64,000 nucleotides of DNA from Tretioscincus oriximinensis (Eukaryota; Chordata; Lepidosauria; Squamata; Gymnophthalmidae), in the NCBI GenBank assembly GCA_022410635.1, contig JAJVDF010000651.1, positions 62,001 through 126,000 on the forward strand, given 5' to 3'. The notes under the pieces were generated by a model that ran no database searches, had not been told where the DNA came from, and was given only the letters and a program-made list of their open reading frames with translations. Of the stretch, positions 20,776 to 34,373 are shown one piece after another. Position 1 is the first letter of the stretch, and the number at the start of each line of letters is the position of its first letter. A program made the position numbers and the translations under genes.

Positions 20776-23400
20776 AATGCTAAAAGAGTTTCATTTACTC
20801 AATTGCAGTGATCCCCTAAAACAACATAGGGACACTGAAATTTGAGAACAGTCATTGATTGGATGGTGTCAGTTTCTGTATCAACTTATGAAAGTAACCT
20901 TTGAGATTCCATTAAGAATTGTGCAGTAAAGCAGTTTGTTCTGTATTGAAATCCTGCAAAATTTGAGTTCCTTGTCTCCTTATTGTTCAGTCACTTAAGT
21001 CCTATCCCAATATTTACTTTTAATCCATCTTCAGTATTGAATAACTGGACTAGACCAGATCCACTAATCCACCCCACCCCCAGGTTTAGTCCAATTAATG
21101 GATTAAAAGTATGTGTTGGAACAGCAACTTCATTGGAACAAATTATTTTTATCTGTATAATATACAGAATTTGAGCCTGCTAACAGTTTTCTGATCTTTC
21201 ACCTTTGTTCCACCTCAGCTTCGCAATTGGGAGAATACACTTTCATCTACCAAGCTGTGTTCTGGAATATTATTCTTGTGACATTAATGGAAGAAATACT
21301 GTTAGTGCTTTTCCTAGGATACTATAGCTACTACAAAAGATTTTTGAACAATTCCACGAAAGAAAAAGGCCTGACTGATGTATTTTCCTCTCACTGAATA
21401 ATAGAATTTCCTTGAGAAAATACTTTATTATTTGTTACTTAGTTGATGTGGTTCGTATTATACACATCATGTTCATACAATGTTTAACCACAAGCGCACG
21501 CACACATAGACAAGCTCTGAAACCTAAGAACGCAGACATTATAATGTCTGCAATTATTCCAACCTCTTTTACCCAAATGTGGGAAACAACAACCAATCTT
21601 GGCTCAGAATCATCAACTGCCTAATTTCCTGATTTTCTAAAGAAGAAAAAATTAAGCACAACAGGGAAAATAACATTGCTAACTGTTGTTGAGTTTATAA
21701 TCCCGTGTAAGTTACCGAGTGCTGATAAGTAAAGGAAGTTCAACCAGACAGTTTAATCTTCCAATTTCCTGTCTTCTAATCAGCCACTGGCTCTTTTGAC
21801 TTTAAATTGGAAACATTCCTACCAATATTCAGGACAGGTGAAGAAAAGGAATAGCAAAGAACTGAAGATGAAGATTATAAACAGGGTTGTGACAAGGAAG
21901 TAATAAAAGGGGACAAAAGTACATTGCTAATTCAGTGGAAAATCTCTACATTTCCCTAAAAAGCTATTCGAAATTAGTATATTTAATAAAATTGTTAATC
22001 GTGTGATCATTTAATATGATTTTGCTTCTAAAAATCAATTGTCATGTTTTCCTTGCAAATACCTTGCAGGTGTTTTAAATGACATCTCTTTAGCCTTTGT
22101 CAGAACTTTTCTTTAGAGAATTGAACAATTTTAAACCTTTGGCTACTTATCCAAGGCCTTAAAGACTGCTTGAATCATTTAAATGCTCTGATAGACCACT
22201 ATGATTGAAAATGAATGCAATTAAAATAACTCAACTACTAGAAGCTGAACAACTGAAACATATATTTGTATTTCTTTATACAGTTCTAGCAGCATAGTTG
22301 GTTAGGAAATAAATTCCCATTGGTTATGTTTGTTCATGAATAACACGTGAAAGCCTAAGAGGTGCTAGATAAAACAAGTAAACATGAATAAAAAAAGGTG
22401 CACCTTGTTTGGCTTATTTTAACTGAGAAGTCATAAGAGATTCTTAGAAGTCTAAGTTTCATTTTTAGTGAAGAAACAAAGTTATCATCATCACACAAGA
22501 ACAGTTAAAGAAAGGGTATTCTCTGATTTTAGCCTTAAACGGCTTCATCTGAGATTTGTTTGATATCAGATACAATCCCATCTCAGCCTGACATCTGAAC
22601 TAAGTCCAGCCACTAAAGGCATGAAGTACTACAACCAAATGAGTTAGCTCCCTTTATTGCTTGTACCAATATAATAATCATATATAGGTTACTAAGTATG
22701 AATGAACTGTAAAATTGAAAATCCAAAAACAAATGGATACAGCTAGCAGAATAATAGCATACCTCTCCCTCAGTATCCTGGTTTCTTTATATTCCTTTAA
22801 TAAAAAAGTAGTAAATGAAACATTCTATACATATTGCCCAAATATTACAGGTCTTTTAGTATCTCAGGGACAATTCCACTCCAACTGCTTTGTCACAAGC
22901 CAGAAGTTTTAAAAGATGTCATATGAGTGTTAGCTGAAATTAATATCTGTTTCAAGAATGGCTTGATTAAAGCATGAGGAGTGAGGGTTAGATTTCAAAA
23001 GATTTCTTGCAAGTCATTACAACAAATGTAATTATTGTTAAAATGTACACATGTACTAAGCCTTGCTTACAGTAGTATGAAGTCACGGATGATATTGGAT
23101 GTACCATAAAAATGACAAAATTATTTTCAACCTGTATTTTATTTATACTGGGAACTTTTTCATTTCTGTGAATATGAAAAAAATTGATTGACGCAGCCAA
23201 TCAGATGCATACAGGAAAACCAATTTATAAGGAAGGTAACAAGTTTGCAGATTATAAAGTCAACATTTTTCTTTCTTTTTAAAATAAGAACACATGGGCT
23301 TTTTACCTGTATGTGAAAGTAGTTTTCATTTTATTTTTACTGTACATTCAAGCAGCACTTATCTAGCTACAAACATACTGTAGACTGAAGTTAAACGATG
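20776..23400. other. Repeat-poor AT-rich non-coding DNA
   Basis: No recognised transposon, RNA gene or exon over about 2.6 kb. Small open frames at 20,983, 21,412 and 22,715 have no recognisable domain. Confidence 0.4.
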
Positions 23401-23401
23401 C

Positions 23402-23460
23402 CAAGGAGAGAGAGAAGCAAAGAGAAGAGAGGGAGGGAGGGAGAAAGGGAGGGAGACAGT
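23402..23460. repeat. (GGGA)n/(GA)n low-complexity tract
   Basis: Purine-only run of GAGA and GGGA units interrupted by a few changes. Confidence 0.9.
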
Positions 23461-26400
23461 CCAAGCCTGAGAGATTACAGTGCCCACCCTTTCATACATT
23501 CATTTCTCTTGTTATAAAAGGTCTTTTCATCAAAACAACACAGAACTTTAAATTTGGAAAGCATACACTAGTCCAATAGAGACAGCAGCCACTTCAAACC
23601 GATTTCGAACCTGCTCTCTGGAATAAAGCAAACTTGCTCCAATGACACACATAAATTGTTTACAACTCATTAAAAAGCAAAATTGCATATCACACTGTTG
23701 GCAGCTGAGTCCAAGCGGGTGAAAAAGGGGGCATTCACTCATCTCTTTGTACGCTGGCAATACCAAACTGAAGTTTAGCAGTAGGCAGTAGCTGAGATTT
23801 TTTTGAGAAGCCAGACGATGCACGAGGTAACTTTCAAAGCTTCCTTTTTGTCTTTGTATGTTAAAAATGCATTGTATAGCTGAGTTTTGATTAAAAGAAT
23901 TTAACAGCTGTGATGAGGTTTAGGGGGTAAAATATGCTTTGTATTACAGAGTACGCATCAAAAATGCTTAGTTTTATATCAATAATTGAATCCTTGTCTG
24001 ACTATGGGACAAGACTATTGTACGTTTCCTTGCATGGTTCATTTTGAATATTTTCTTTTAAAAAATACTTTCTTGAACTTGTCTCAGGGAGATTTTTGCA
24101 ACTTTACTTGTAGGAATTACATTATGCTGCATGTTAAAAGTTTTAAAAGAACTTCCTTTAAGTTTTTTTTCTAAACAACAGCCTGTCTGGTTATGAAGTT
24201 TGTTTATTCCTGTCAAGTGCATTGCTAAATATTTCCAGGTTTTTTTTTTTAAAAAAAGACATTATACTCACAATATTGAGACATCTGTACCAAAATGAAA
24301 TATTTTAAAAAGTTAAATATATACAAGTATTTCAAAAAGCAAGCAATATTTTAAGGTTATTGGGGAAATGTTAAATCATAAAAAGACACTAGAAATAAGA
24401 TGAAATGAACATTTTTTTTAGAAAAATCACAGTGTGGCATTAAATGTAGGTATTCCTTGTAAACAGTTTTGAATCAGCAATCACATTTCAGCATTTAACA
24501 AGCAAATCGGTCAAATAGTCAGCCAATTTCAGAGCATCCCAGAACATTCCTGATGCATTTTCCTATTGGTAGACAGGCTAATTGAAAAATCAATGCTAGG
24601 AATAAAATAGTTAGACCTCCTCTGTTCCAATCTGTCAAAATCAGCATGTAACATTAGGATGGCCACCCTTCTTATGAATAAAAGTTCAAACAAATCAAAT
24701 AACTCAAACCCCTTCTGATGCAAGCAACAAATACCACCAAGCTGCAAAACGAAATCCTTCCATATTGCACTTTTTCATGTCTTCTAAGTTCACAGGCATC
24801 CTAAACTTGTCCAAAAACACCAAAATTGATCGGTGAGATGTTTCCCGAATACGTGCGCACGGAAGCTTTCCTGCTTCCACTTTCTTGTCTCAGCATACCA
24901 TACAAAAACAATGGCATGATCAGTTTCATTGTAATTCCAATCACTAGTCCTTTTTTTNNAAAAAAAAATCAGAAAACAAAAACAAAAAAACAGCCATGAT
25001 ATCTGTGTGAATTGAATAGCGAGGTTCACGGTCTAGTTAAGAGCAGATAATAGATGTATTGTGCCAGCAGCAAAATTTCTCTCACAAAAAGAAAGAAAAA
25101 GAATAAGGAAAAAAACCCCGCATAAAAAACACCAACACCACACTTTGCCACAAGAATAATAATTACAGAAAACTGGGGAGGGAGAAGGAAGAAGCTCTGC
25201 TTGCAAATTAATCCCTAACGGACAGCACGCTAATGAAGGCAGTAATGATTTGAGGGCTCTCTTCAACGCAACGGGGTTTGCATCTTCTGCCACAATGGAC
25301 TATTGTGCATCCTCCAAACTCACTGTACCTCTGATAGATTCAAGATGTCAAAGGTTGCCTGGCCTGAGTGACCATGACATGCGAGTTAACTCATTCTGAG
25401 ATCGCCTGTCAGAACTTTATTAAAACTTTTAATTGAACCCCAAAGACACCCAAGTAGGATCTATAATACCACCTCCAACTTGTAACAGGATAGAAATCTA
25501 TTCTAGGGAGAAAAAAATAAGGAAAGGAAAGAAAGAACGAAAAGGAAAAGTTTAACCAGGTTCTCTCGTGGGACATTAATTATCTTGAATTCATAGAGTG
25601 TCATGAAAAGCATCGTCAAAGTTTGAATGGCATTGCTATACATGGAAAAGTTTTTTTTCAATTTCCTTTCTCCAAGATTTTATTAATATTGCCTAATCTA
25701 TTTTATATACTGGCGTCTTTGATATTTCTGCACATATCCAACATGGAAAAAACAGCACAATGAAGCATAACATAATTGGAAATCCCAAAGAGTTTGGGGA
25801 AGAAAAATTATTGTTTAAAAAGAAAACAGTTTAAACGATCTATATTCATGCTTGTAAAAAGTACAGAAAAGGGAGATCCGTTTTAACTGTGGGACACATG
25901 AACATCTCTTATTACACAGGAAAAACATGCAAGTGGGACAACTGGGAGGCTGTTCCAGTAAAGAGTGTGAAAAAAAAAAATCAAATGTTAATTTGATAAA
26001 TGTGAGGTCTGGGACATTTTGTCAGAGAGGGAGGGAAAGAAGAAAAAAGAAGGGGAAAAAAAAGCAGCTGTACTGCCAACTCACCATCCACCAAGTTCTG
26101 GCCGAGATGTCATAGCAGAGCTGCCATTTGATGGATCCGTCGGAGGTTTTCCCTGCCATTATGCTGTCAGCAAGCTTCATCTGATGCTAACTCACGGGAG
26201 ATAAGACACCTAATTGAGAAAACATTTGCACTGGCATGTTGGGCAACATGTAGCCCGGTCCATACCATATGGAATCATGGGTAAAAAAAAAAAATCTCCT
26301 TGACAGTGAACCAATCTCTCACAGACCCAGTGGCAAGGTGAAGTGGGGATGAAAAGTCAACTGCCCCTAGCACTGTCTTCTCCTCTCTCTCTCGTTTCCT

Positions 26401-27082
26401 CTTTTTTAAAAAGTAGGAACCCACTGCTTAACATCAAAGGGAGGCGGATAAAATTAGGGCTTCATCACTCAGATGATTTTGGTCTGCTAGATTTTCTCCT
26501 TTTCTTTTCTCCACCCCCCCCCCCCGATCAAAAAAAAAATTGAGACGGAGTAAGACAAAGGCAGGTAGTGGACTGCAGAGCAAGATTGCCACAGGCTATT
26601 AGCCTAAAATTTCTGCTTGACAGATGGAACTGCTTAGAGACTATCATGCAATGTTTTGGGTTTTTATTCCTCCCCCAACACTAAAAAGGGAGAGAAAAAA
26701 AGGATTTCCAGCCTGATTCAGTATCTGTTTATCACAGTTACTTTTCCCATGAACACGACCAAAGGGGAAATAAATAAAACACACACTGGAATAAGGCTTT
26801 TTTATTTTTATTTTATATACTATCTACATCTATGGCTACATAATTTAACATGATCATTTAAGAAAATAAACACAAAATGCATGTCTAAATTGATTAAGGG
26901 ACTTACTTATTTGTTGTTCATGATTTTATAAACTTTATTTTTCCTACAACAAACAAACAGAAAGTCAGATGTAAGAACAAAATTTAAATTCTGATTCCTA
27001 TCTACAAATCTTTATGATGGTGAGGACACAGTATTTATAAAAATAAAACATGGCCTACTACTGTTTGGATGTTTTTAATATG
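23461..27082. other. Longest repeat-poor block; possible conserved regulatory DNA
   Basis: About 3.6 kb with no transposon I can recognise, which is exceptional for this window. Segments at 23,540-23,830, 25,250-25,440 and 26,080-26,230 have balanced composition and scattered CpGs and look unlike the AT-rich flanks, as ancient conserved non-coding elements often do. Open frames on the minus strand (23,548-23,823 and 25,033-25,293) have no recognisable domain. Several poly-A, poly-T and poly-C runs occur, and two ambiguous bases lie at 24,958-24,959. Confidence 0.35.
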
Positions 27083-27143
27083 TTAATTTGTTTTTTATTG
27101 TTAACCGCCCTGAGACCTTCGGGTATAATTATAAATAAATAAT
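27083..27143 (+). mobile_element. L2/SINE family A 3'-tail fragment
   Basis: GCCCTGAGACCTTCGGGTATA followed by AAATAAATAA is the same tail as in the L2 at 3,948 and the SINEs at 692 and 11,321. Too short to tell LINE from SINE. Confidence 0.75.
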
Positions 27144-27165
27144 TAATACTAATTCCACTAAATAG

Positions 27166-27250
27166 GACAGACAGACAGACAGATAGATAGTTAGATAGAA
27201 AGATAGATAGATAAATGGATGGATGGATAGATAGATAAATAGATAGATGA
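27166..27250. repeat. (GACA)n/(GATA)n compound microsatellite
   Basis: Four GACA units, then GATA units mixed with GATG, AGAT and AAAT variants. GATA/GACA arrays are a classic satellite type in reptiles (Bkm-like) but also occur widely on autosomes. It begins about 20 bp after the L2 tail. Confidence 0.95.
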
Positions 27251-30200
27251 GAGAAAGAGAAACAATTAAAGGCATTTCTATACTCCTTCATATAATAGAA
27301 TCACTTGTATTTCTTGGACCGAGCAAATGGATTTTGGATACCAAAATGGATCCATGTCCTAAAACATGCACGTACATCAGAAAAATTCAATGCCAAATCA
27401 GAACAAATGTCAGACAGCATTGACCACAATCCATCCATGTGCTCCATATATACATATCATTTCTGATTTTATTTCTACATTAAAGAGTTATGAAATCAAT
27501 CTTTATGAATCTTAGCATTATGCCATTAAAACTGGCACGTCTATTGATATAAATTCACAATATATCACTCCCACCTTGCCTATAAAAACCTATACTGCCA
27601 TATTGTTATTTTACATATTGATAGCATTGCATTAATATTACAAAAATCTCATTCTACAAAAAGCATACTTCAATGCATTCTGCATGATTATACCTCAGCT
27701 GACATTTCAGTGGAATGTCTGATTTTTTTTTAACAATCAACATGTAATTTCTGGTCTCTCTCTCTCTTGGGTTTATTAATAAATGAACTATTCTTGTTTA
27801 CTCAAGAATACATATTTGTAGTTTATTGAGCTTTACTTCTTTGTCGAGTGAGCATATGATAAAGTAAGTACAGAAGTAGATCTGTATAAATTTGAAAGCA
27901 GAACAATAAAAGTAACATTTTGTAATGTTTCTGAGATATATGGTTTATAGTCGTAACTTAAAGTGGTTCAATTTCCCTTTATGTGCTTGAAAATGTCAAG
28001 TGTCCCTTAGAAAAAGCATGTGACTATTTTGTGTAATACAGATCACTAAAAATGTGATCGTATTATTATTATTACTGAACTTTGAACATTCAAATACTAC
28101 AGAGATATTTTTCCTATGCGAGAAGTTTTCCTTCATTTAATAATAATTATGAGTTGGAATTAGAATTGTATCAAGTTAATTTTCTTTTGCTCTAACATTT
28201 AGAAGTTGAAATATAGGAGGTAAAATCATTTCTAAAAAGCTAGAGAAAATGTATTTTTACTTCTTACAACATGACTTCTGTGGTCATGTCTGAGCACACA
28301 ATTTATTCACAGCACAGTTTATATGCATGTTAGATCCATGTCTGACTTTTCACTGGACCTTACAAATTCTGCATTAGCTCTATGTACAGATTTGACTCTG
28401 GCAAGAAAAGGAAATGGTAAAATTATAATCAAAATCCAGAAGTAGAACTGACATGGACAGTAGAGGTGCTGTGACAGATGGTCCAAACATCAGACACATC
28501 TACATCCTTAAACATAGCCATGCTTTCTTCTGTAAGTAGTGGTCTTTAAACTATACTACAAAATATAAAGTAAGATGATTAAGCAACAATCAGCATCTGA
28601 TCAACATCAGATTGAATTTCATCCTTTCCTGCCTCCCTTCCTTTCACAAGACACAACTGGCCAGCACTTATGATAATTAATTGAGTAGCATTGAGCCTAC
28701 ATTGCTTTCGGTCCTTATTAAAAATGTAGGTGAATAAAGTATCAAATCTGCGCTCTCTCCTTGCCCCAGTAGAGATTGGCATAATCTTGTGTAATTGCAT
28801 ATTAACTGGCAACTTTTAAACTCTCCCCTCCCTTCCTGTGAATCATGGAGTTTGGGAATCCAATAGAAATACTATTCAACCCATCTTTGAATTAGCCATG
28901 AAAACATACAAGACACATGGTGATTGTTAAAAAAAATTGACTTCCTTGTACCAGTGGAAGGACCATGAAATTACTTTATTCTGGACAGTACAGTAGTCTC
29001 ATGCAAAGTATAGAATCAATGATGCTAAATAACTATGTTTTCGATCCAAAGCAATTAGGGTACAATTTTTCTCTATGATGTGGGTGGCAAAGGGTCTCTT
29101 TTTTGTTGTTGAGCAATACTCTTTTTCTAACTGAGCTGTTACTAATAGCCTTGAAAGAAGATTAAATGCAACATGTTAAATATTACAATTATTGTGGAAA
29201 ACAAAATTATTTAGTGAACATAATGGGGAGCAAATCAAGCATTTAACATGATCCAGGAAATGCTACTCTAAACAATTGCATTTGTTTTATGCAATTTTTC
29301 CCCCCTTTGATTGCTGACAGATGCCGTTTTGGAAACAAACATCTAAACAGTTTTCCTTCAATCATAGGAAAAGGGGAAAAAAGGGAAGTAATAAACCCCA
29401 CACACTAGGAAATGACTACATGTTTTGAATTTACCTTTTCTCAGTCAACGTTGGGCAAAATATGACATACCAATGGCATTCATGCAAAGTAACACTATTA
29501 GGAATGACATCAAGCACAAGTACAGATTCCTTTTAACATTAGTCAGTTTTCTTCTTTTTATCCTGTCTAAGAAAAGTCTTTCAGGATTGTGATAGAATAA
29601 GCAGCACACAATGATCACCCAAGTAGGGATCACATTTTATCTACTTTCTCTATGACAGCTGTATACATTCTTACTTTAAAAGCTGCTGGATTAAAATCAA
29701 TTTGCTGAAGTGGAACTGTTCCTTGAATGAGACAGTGTTATCTGCAGATAGTAAAGAAAAGTGGTTTAAAGAAGCCTAGAGATGGCAATGAACTAATGCT
29801 GGCATCTTTATTCAATTAATGATCCAAAATGCTTCATTTTGCTTTGAAAGTGGTTTACAGGTGGAATGGGAACATTAAGTTCCACTTTTGAGCCGCATTT
29901 TTTAGATATGCATGCATGTAGTCAATATTCAAGCACAAGTTATGATGTTTGTTAATGGAAATTAGGGTACAATAAAATCTTCTCCATCTTTCTCTTCTTC
30001 CTCTTCCTCCTATTAAGGAGGGAAAGACAATGAGAACTTCATGAATTTTGTTCAACCTTTTTTGGACTTGACTGAGTCATCAGATCATCTGGCTTCCCTG
30101 TACACATGGGCCCCCTCCACATGACATCTTGAATATCACAATAGTTTTAAAATCTGGAATAACCCACTCACGAATCCATGCATACGTACCCTAACTTTTC

Positions 30201-30275
30201 GCAAACAAACCATTAGAAAACCTTTATGCCCACATGGAACAGACAAGACAACTAACCAGGAAGTAAATGCTGAAT
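27251..30275. other. Repeat-poor AT-rich non-coding DNA
   Basis: About 3 kb of apparently unique sequence. 29,330-29,640 is a candidate conserved non-coding element by look only. No exon could be defended. Confidence 0.38.
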
Positions 30276-30345
30276 GAATAAATGAATGAATAATTTATTA
30301 CGGTCATCGACCAGCATTACAGAGCTATTCTATTAAATATATAAA
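30276..30345 (-). mobile_element. Possible LINE 3' tail (GAAT)n + TTTATTACGGTCAT
   Basis: A run of GAATGAATAAAT units is followed by AATTTATTACGGTCATCGAC and CAGCATTACAG. Reverse complemented, this reads GGTCGATGACCGTAATAAAT, a terminus I associate with a squamate non-LTR element, although the clade is uncertain. The adjoining minus-strand open frame (30,389-30,607) may belong to it. Confidence 0.4.
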
Positions 30346-31203
30346 ATAAAAATATCAATTTTAACAGCTTTTAAATACATTTGTAAAATTAAAAATTTCT
30401 TCTAAGCCTCAGTATGCAATTTTTCCAGGGTTCTTTGCAAAAAACTCCATTAATGTGTGGAGCAGAGTCATCATCCATGATACTATCATTGCGGTAGGAA
30501 AACCTCATGTGTTTGTACTGTTCAAGTTTTGTTACAAGCCAGAATTGTCCCAAGGGGTCTGACCATTCTGTATACACTGGGTGGAGGAAGACCATGCAGA
30601 AGCACATATCATCAAGCTATGTGCAATCAAGCATTTCACTGCCAAAAGGTGGACTAATGACAGCAGATTGTGCACTGGTCACGAAATGATAGTGAGCATG
30701 TTGTTACTGCCAGTGTTAGTAATGGTGCTCCAACTACCTCTTTGTTAGATTTTGATGAACTAGCTGTGTTTTGGGGAGGTCAAGAAAATCCAGAAAGGGG
30801 GTCTTGTGGCACTTGTAGTACTGATACTGATGATTCTCTGTCACATGCCTTGGACTGTCAAGCAATGTGCTGGTTAAAACTGGGACCCAGTCCTTAATCA
30901 TCAGTGGCAATAGGAGAAATATGTGAAGGCATCCAATGAGAACACTCTTCACCTTGTTGTGAATATCTGAACTGAGAACCAAGGGTAGGCTACCAAGAAT
31001 TCTCAATGAAAATTCTGCTGTTTTTACGGCAGTCAGGTGATGCTCATGAAGGTGCAGACAGAACACCACCTGCTGGATCACCTGAACTCCAAAGATGCTA
31101 CCACCCGATGGATCTGTCCCTATATTTGTTCAAGTGCCTGCCTTTCAAATTCCCACAATGACGTAGTAAAGACTTGTGTGTTCAAAGACTGGTAAAGACA
31201 CCA

Positions 31204-31478
31204 GGCATGAATGGCTCAGTCGCTAAGGAAACAGTCTCTCATCTGACAGATTGGTTTTCTAAGCCCTGTGTTGGACGTGGGAGGGGTGAGCACCTTCTCC
31301 TAGTCTGTAACTCTAGCTATTCAAAAGCAAGAATTGCAAGAAATTGCAACTGACTGCAAGTAGATAAATGGGAACCACCACATCCTAGTGTGGAAGATAG
31401 AATGTAAGCCTTCGGACAAAAATGCACTTGTAAGCCACTTTGAGTCCCTTTAAAAGGTGAGTTCTTCTTCTGCTGCTT
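31204..31478 (+). mobile_element. CTT-tailed tRNA SINE (family B)
   Basis: Head ATGGCTCAGTCGCTAAGGAA (A-box region), a GATTGGTTTTCTAAGCCC B-box region, then GAGCACCTTCTCCTAG, GCAACTGACTGCAAGTAGAT, GAATGTAAGCCTTCGG, CACTTTGAGTCCCTTTAAAA, and a short TTCTTCTTCTG tail. Nearly full length. Confidence 0.88.
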
Positions 31479-31985
31479 AGAAATTCTGGTCTGTTTCACC
31501 AATATTCATGCAATATGAGAGAGTGTTTTCCATAGTGGATGATGTGGTGAGATCTCATGACTTTTGCGCAGACATTCAGCTTATGAAGCAACTTGCTTCA
31601 TTAAAAGTTTTCTTAAAGTTGGTGTTTAAAAGAATTTAAAAATTTTAAAGTTTAAAAGATAATTAAAAAATGACCCTAACATTAAAAGCAATTATAAGGT
31701 AGGGTAATGACAAAAAAGGCAAATTCCAAAGATTTGCATGCATAATAGGAAAAGGAAGTTCCCCACATAGGACTCCATTTCCTTAAATGCAATGTAGAAA
31801 ATATACTTCACCCAACACAGACTGTCCTTGAATGTGCATAGTCTGCACGTTAAAGCTATAACATGAAACTATATACAGATATTCACATGTACCACATCAC
31901 TACCAGTATGGCATCAGGGGTATGCTCAGTACCTGTCCAGGTCATCATTCAAGAATTAGTACCAGTCCAAGTGGTTGATCTAGAT
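31479..31985. other. Unique non-coding DNA
   Basis: No recognised repeat or gene. Confidence 0.35.
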
Positions 31986-32576
31986 CAGGGGTGGGGAACC
32001 TTTTTTCTGCGAAGGGCCGATTTGATATTCATATCATCACCTGAGGGACATACTCCCTCACTCACTCCAGGCCCCACCCACCCACCTCAGGTCCTGCCCC
32101 CACTGCAGGCCCTCCAGGCATCCCCTATGTCCCCTTTCCCCCAATCCCATGCAGGGCAGGGAAGCAAGCCCATGCTCCTGTACACAAAAAGCATAGCAGC
32201 TGGCACTACTGCCTCCTCTCACCTGCATGGCATGGTTCCTGTTACCACTGCCTGCCCCCTGTGCAGTGCGCCCACGTGTCCAGCTGGGAGTGTTGGGAGG
32301 GAAAGGCCCATCACCTCCACTCTCGCTCAATTGAAATATTTTTCCCCTCTTGTTGGAAGAGGCACCCACCTGCATTCTTCCTCCGAATGCTGGCCCTCCT
32401 AGTCTCTACCTGTTTCTGCTTTTGTCAGTTTACATCCCTTGGAGCCTGTAGGCTCTTGGGTTTCTTAGAAAACCTTTTTAAAAAGGGAGGGGAGAGGGAC
32501 CAGGAGGTTCCACGGGATGAATCAAAGGGTTCTGTGGACGGGTTCTGCTCCTTGGGCCACACTTTCCCCATCCCTG
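31986..32576. mobile_element. hAT-like DNA transposon, 591 bp
   Basis: Left end CAGGGGTGGGGAACCTTTTT and right end GGGCCACACTTTCCCCATCCCTG are imperfect inverted repeats of hAT-Charlie style. Flanks ATCTAGAT (31,978-31,985) and ATGTAGAT (32,577-32,584) are 8-bp duplications with one mismatch. The interior is C-rich (CCCCACCCACCCACCTCAGG) and gives overlapping open frames of 179 and 122 codons, none resembling a transposase. Those frames are not called as genes. Confidence 0.88.
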
Positions 32577-33316
32577 ATGTAGATAGAGAAATACATAGAT
32601 CTTCCATGGCCTTACGAGTTTTCAATTAGAGGTCAANTCAGTAGTGCCTCCAAGGACCAGAAATTCACATGTACCAGACTCAGAGAATTCAACAAGGTTG
32701 GAACATACAGAGGTGAGTCACCAACCCACCAATAATCAATCAGAGTTCAACACACACAAAAACAAGATATTCAACATGAGCATTTTGTGGTCTCCATATT
32801 CAGTTCAAATATGCTCTAAGCTTGGATGAATGGAGACTTCCATGGCTGATTTCAATTTCACTTGTAGTTTTGGGATTTTATTGTATCTCCTAGTTCTTCT
32901 GGACTTCAGATATAAGAACAGGATATCCATCTTCAGAGATCTGACATCTGAAAGCATCAGATATAAGTTATGGTCTTCTTAGACATTGTCATCTTTCTAA
33001 TTGATGTTTGTTCATTTTGCGCCTTGGTCCTGCCTATATTTCATTATCACAACCTTTAATATGAACCACTGCTGAGTTGTGTAGTTGTTAGTTTAAGGTG
33101 AATGCATTTTTCCTTTGATGCTGGATGTTTCTTTGCTTTGCTTTTGGAAAGAGACTTGATACACATACCTCCTCATAAATTGGCATCTCAGAAGAGACAA
33201 CCCAATATCCCTCGGCCTCCCTAGATTCAATTTAAACTGGTGCTTTCTGGATCAGATTAGCGATTGTAGTAGTTTGCATTCATTTTATGGCGATTTGTAT
33301 CTGTTGAGGCTATTTC

Positions 33317-33710
33317 TGCATAAGAACATAAGAATATAAGATGAGTCCTGCTGAATCGGGTCGGAGCCCATCTAGTCCAGCATTCTGTCTCACACAGTAA
33401 CCCACCAATTGTACTTGGGCATCTGGAACAGAAGAAGGCAGAATCTTCAACTGTTCTCGATGCCCTGAAAAAGGCATCTCAGGAATACTGCCTGTTGCTC
33501 CATTCAGAGGCAGTATCAAGACATCCATCCTAGTAGCTGTTTATATCCTTGTCTTCAATGAACTTCTCTAATCCTGTCTTAAAGCTATTCAGGGTATTAG
33601 CTACTACCATTTCTTCTGGAAGTAAATACACCAATGACCATCAACAAATGCCTATTATACTTTTCTATATGGGACTAATACGTACTATTCTGACCAATTA
33701 ATCTAGTAAA
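33317..33710 (-). mobile_element. CR1 LINE 3' end
   Basis: CATAAGAACATAAGAATATA gives two copies of the 8-bp tail unit. Then come CCCATCTAGTCCAGCATTCT, CAGTAACCCACCAATTGTAC, ATCCTGTCTTAAAGCTATTC and TTTCTTCTGGAAGTAAATAC. Well preserved over 300 bp. Confidence 0.9.
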
Positions 33711-33741
33711 GAGGTCTAAGATCTCCCAAATTATCTTGTTC

Positions 33742-34199
33742 CTATTTAATCTTTGGTGCTTCTGCACCTGATTTGAAACAAGGAAACTGCTTGATATAGT
33801 TATGAAAGTACCCTTGAAGACTGTTCTGTTTAGCCCTGCCCTTGCACATCAAGCATGATGTAAGAGTGATGAATCCTGGACCAATCACTGGTAAGAACGA
33901 GTAGCGCTTTGGATGGGAAGCCAGATCATGAAGACTAAAGCAGTTACGAAATCTCCAAATTGCAGCCGATATTTGTCCTTTTTCATGGTGCACAGCAAAT
34001 TTGCTGCATATGGTCTGCAATGAGCTGCAGCAGCATAGTTGAAACATTTTCAAGCACAGTGAATGCAGAAACAGACTCACTCCTTTCAAACTCAGAAACT
34101 CCATATCCATCTGATAACAACTAATAAGAGAAGCCAGCATTGGAAAACACATGTAATGCCACTGATAATGTAACCCTGCAAGATACACTTTCTTACTGT
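33742..34199. other. Unassigned stretch with a long minus-strand open frame
   Basis: A 193-codon frame (34,323 to 33,742, minus) spans this region and runs antisense into the L2 fragment. Because its N-terminal third is antisense L2, it is unlikely to be a native gene. The remainder has no domain I recognise and is rich in Cys, Ser and Phe. Confidence 0.35.
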
Positions 34200-34373
34200 T
34201 GACACTGCTAAGATTCCTATTCATGCTCTCATCTTCTCTAGACTTGACCATTGTAATCTTCTTCTTATTGGACTCCCTGCTGCCACCTAGGGTCTTTGGT
34301 TTCAATCCAGCACTCTGCTCCAAGAGTAATTTATCAGTCTTGTCAGTTTGACCATATTACACCTCTTAATAAT
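34200..34373 (+). mobile_element. L2 LINE fragment, C-terminal part of RT
   Basis: Plus-strand translation gives IHALIFSRLDHCNLLLIGLP, the L2 motif also seen (as VTSRLDYCNALYMGLP) in the element at 3,948. It is degraded by stops after GLPAAT. It continues at 35,190 beyond an intervening insert. Confidence 0.82.

Noticed and set aside
31863..32402. 179-codon open frame
   Set aside because: Most of it lies inside a hAT element and is Pro/Ser-rich from C-rich DNA; no transposase or host domain.
33742..34323. 193-codon minus-strand frame
   Set aside because: One end is antisense L2 sequence and the remainder has no recognisable domain.
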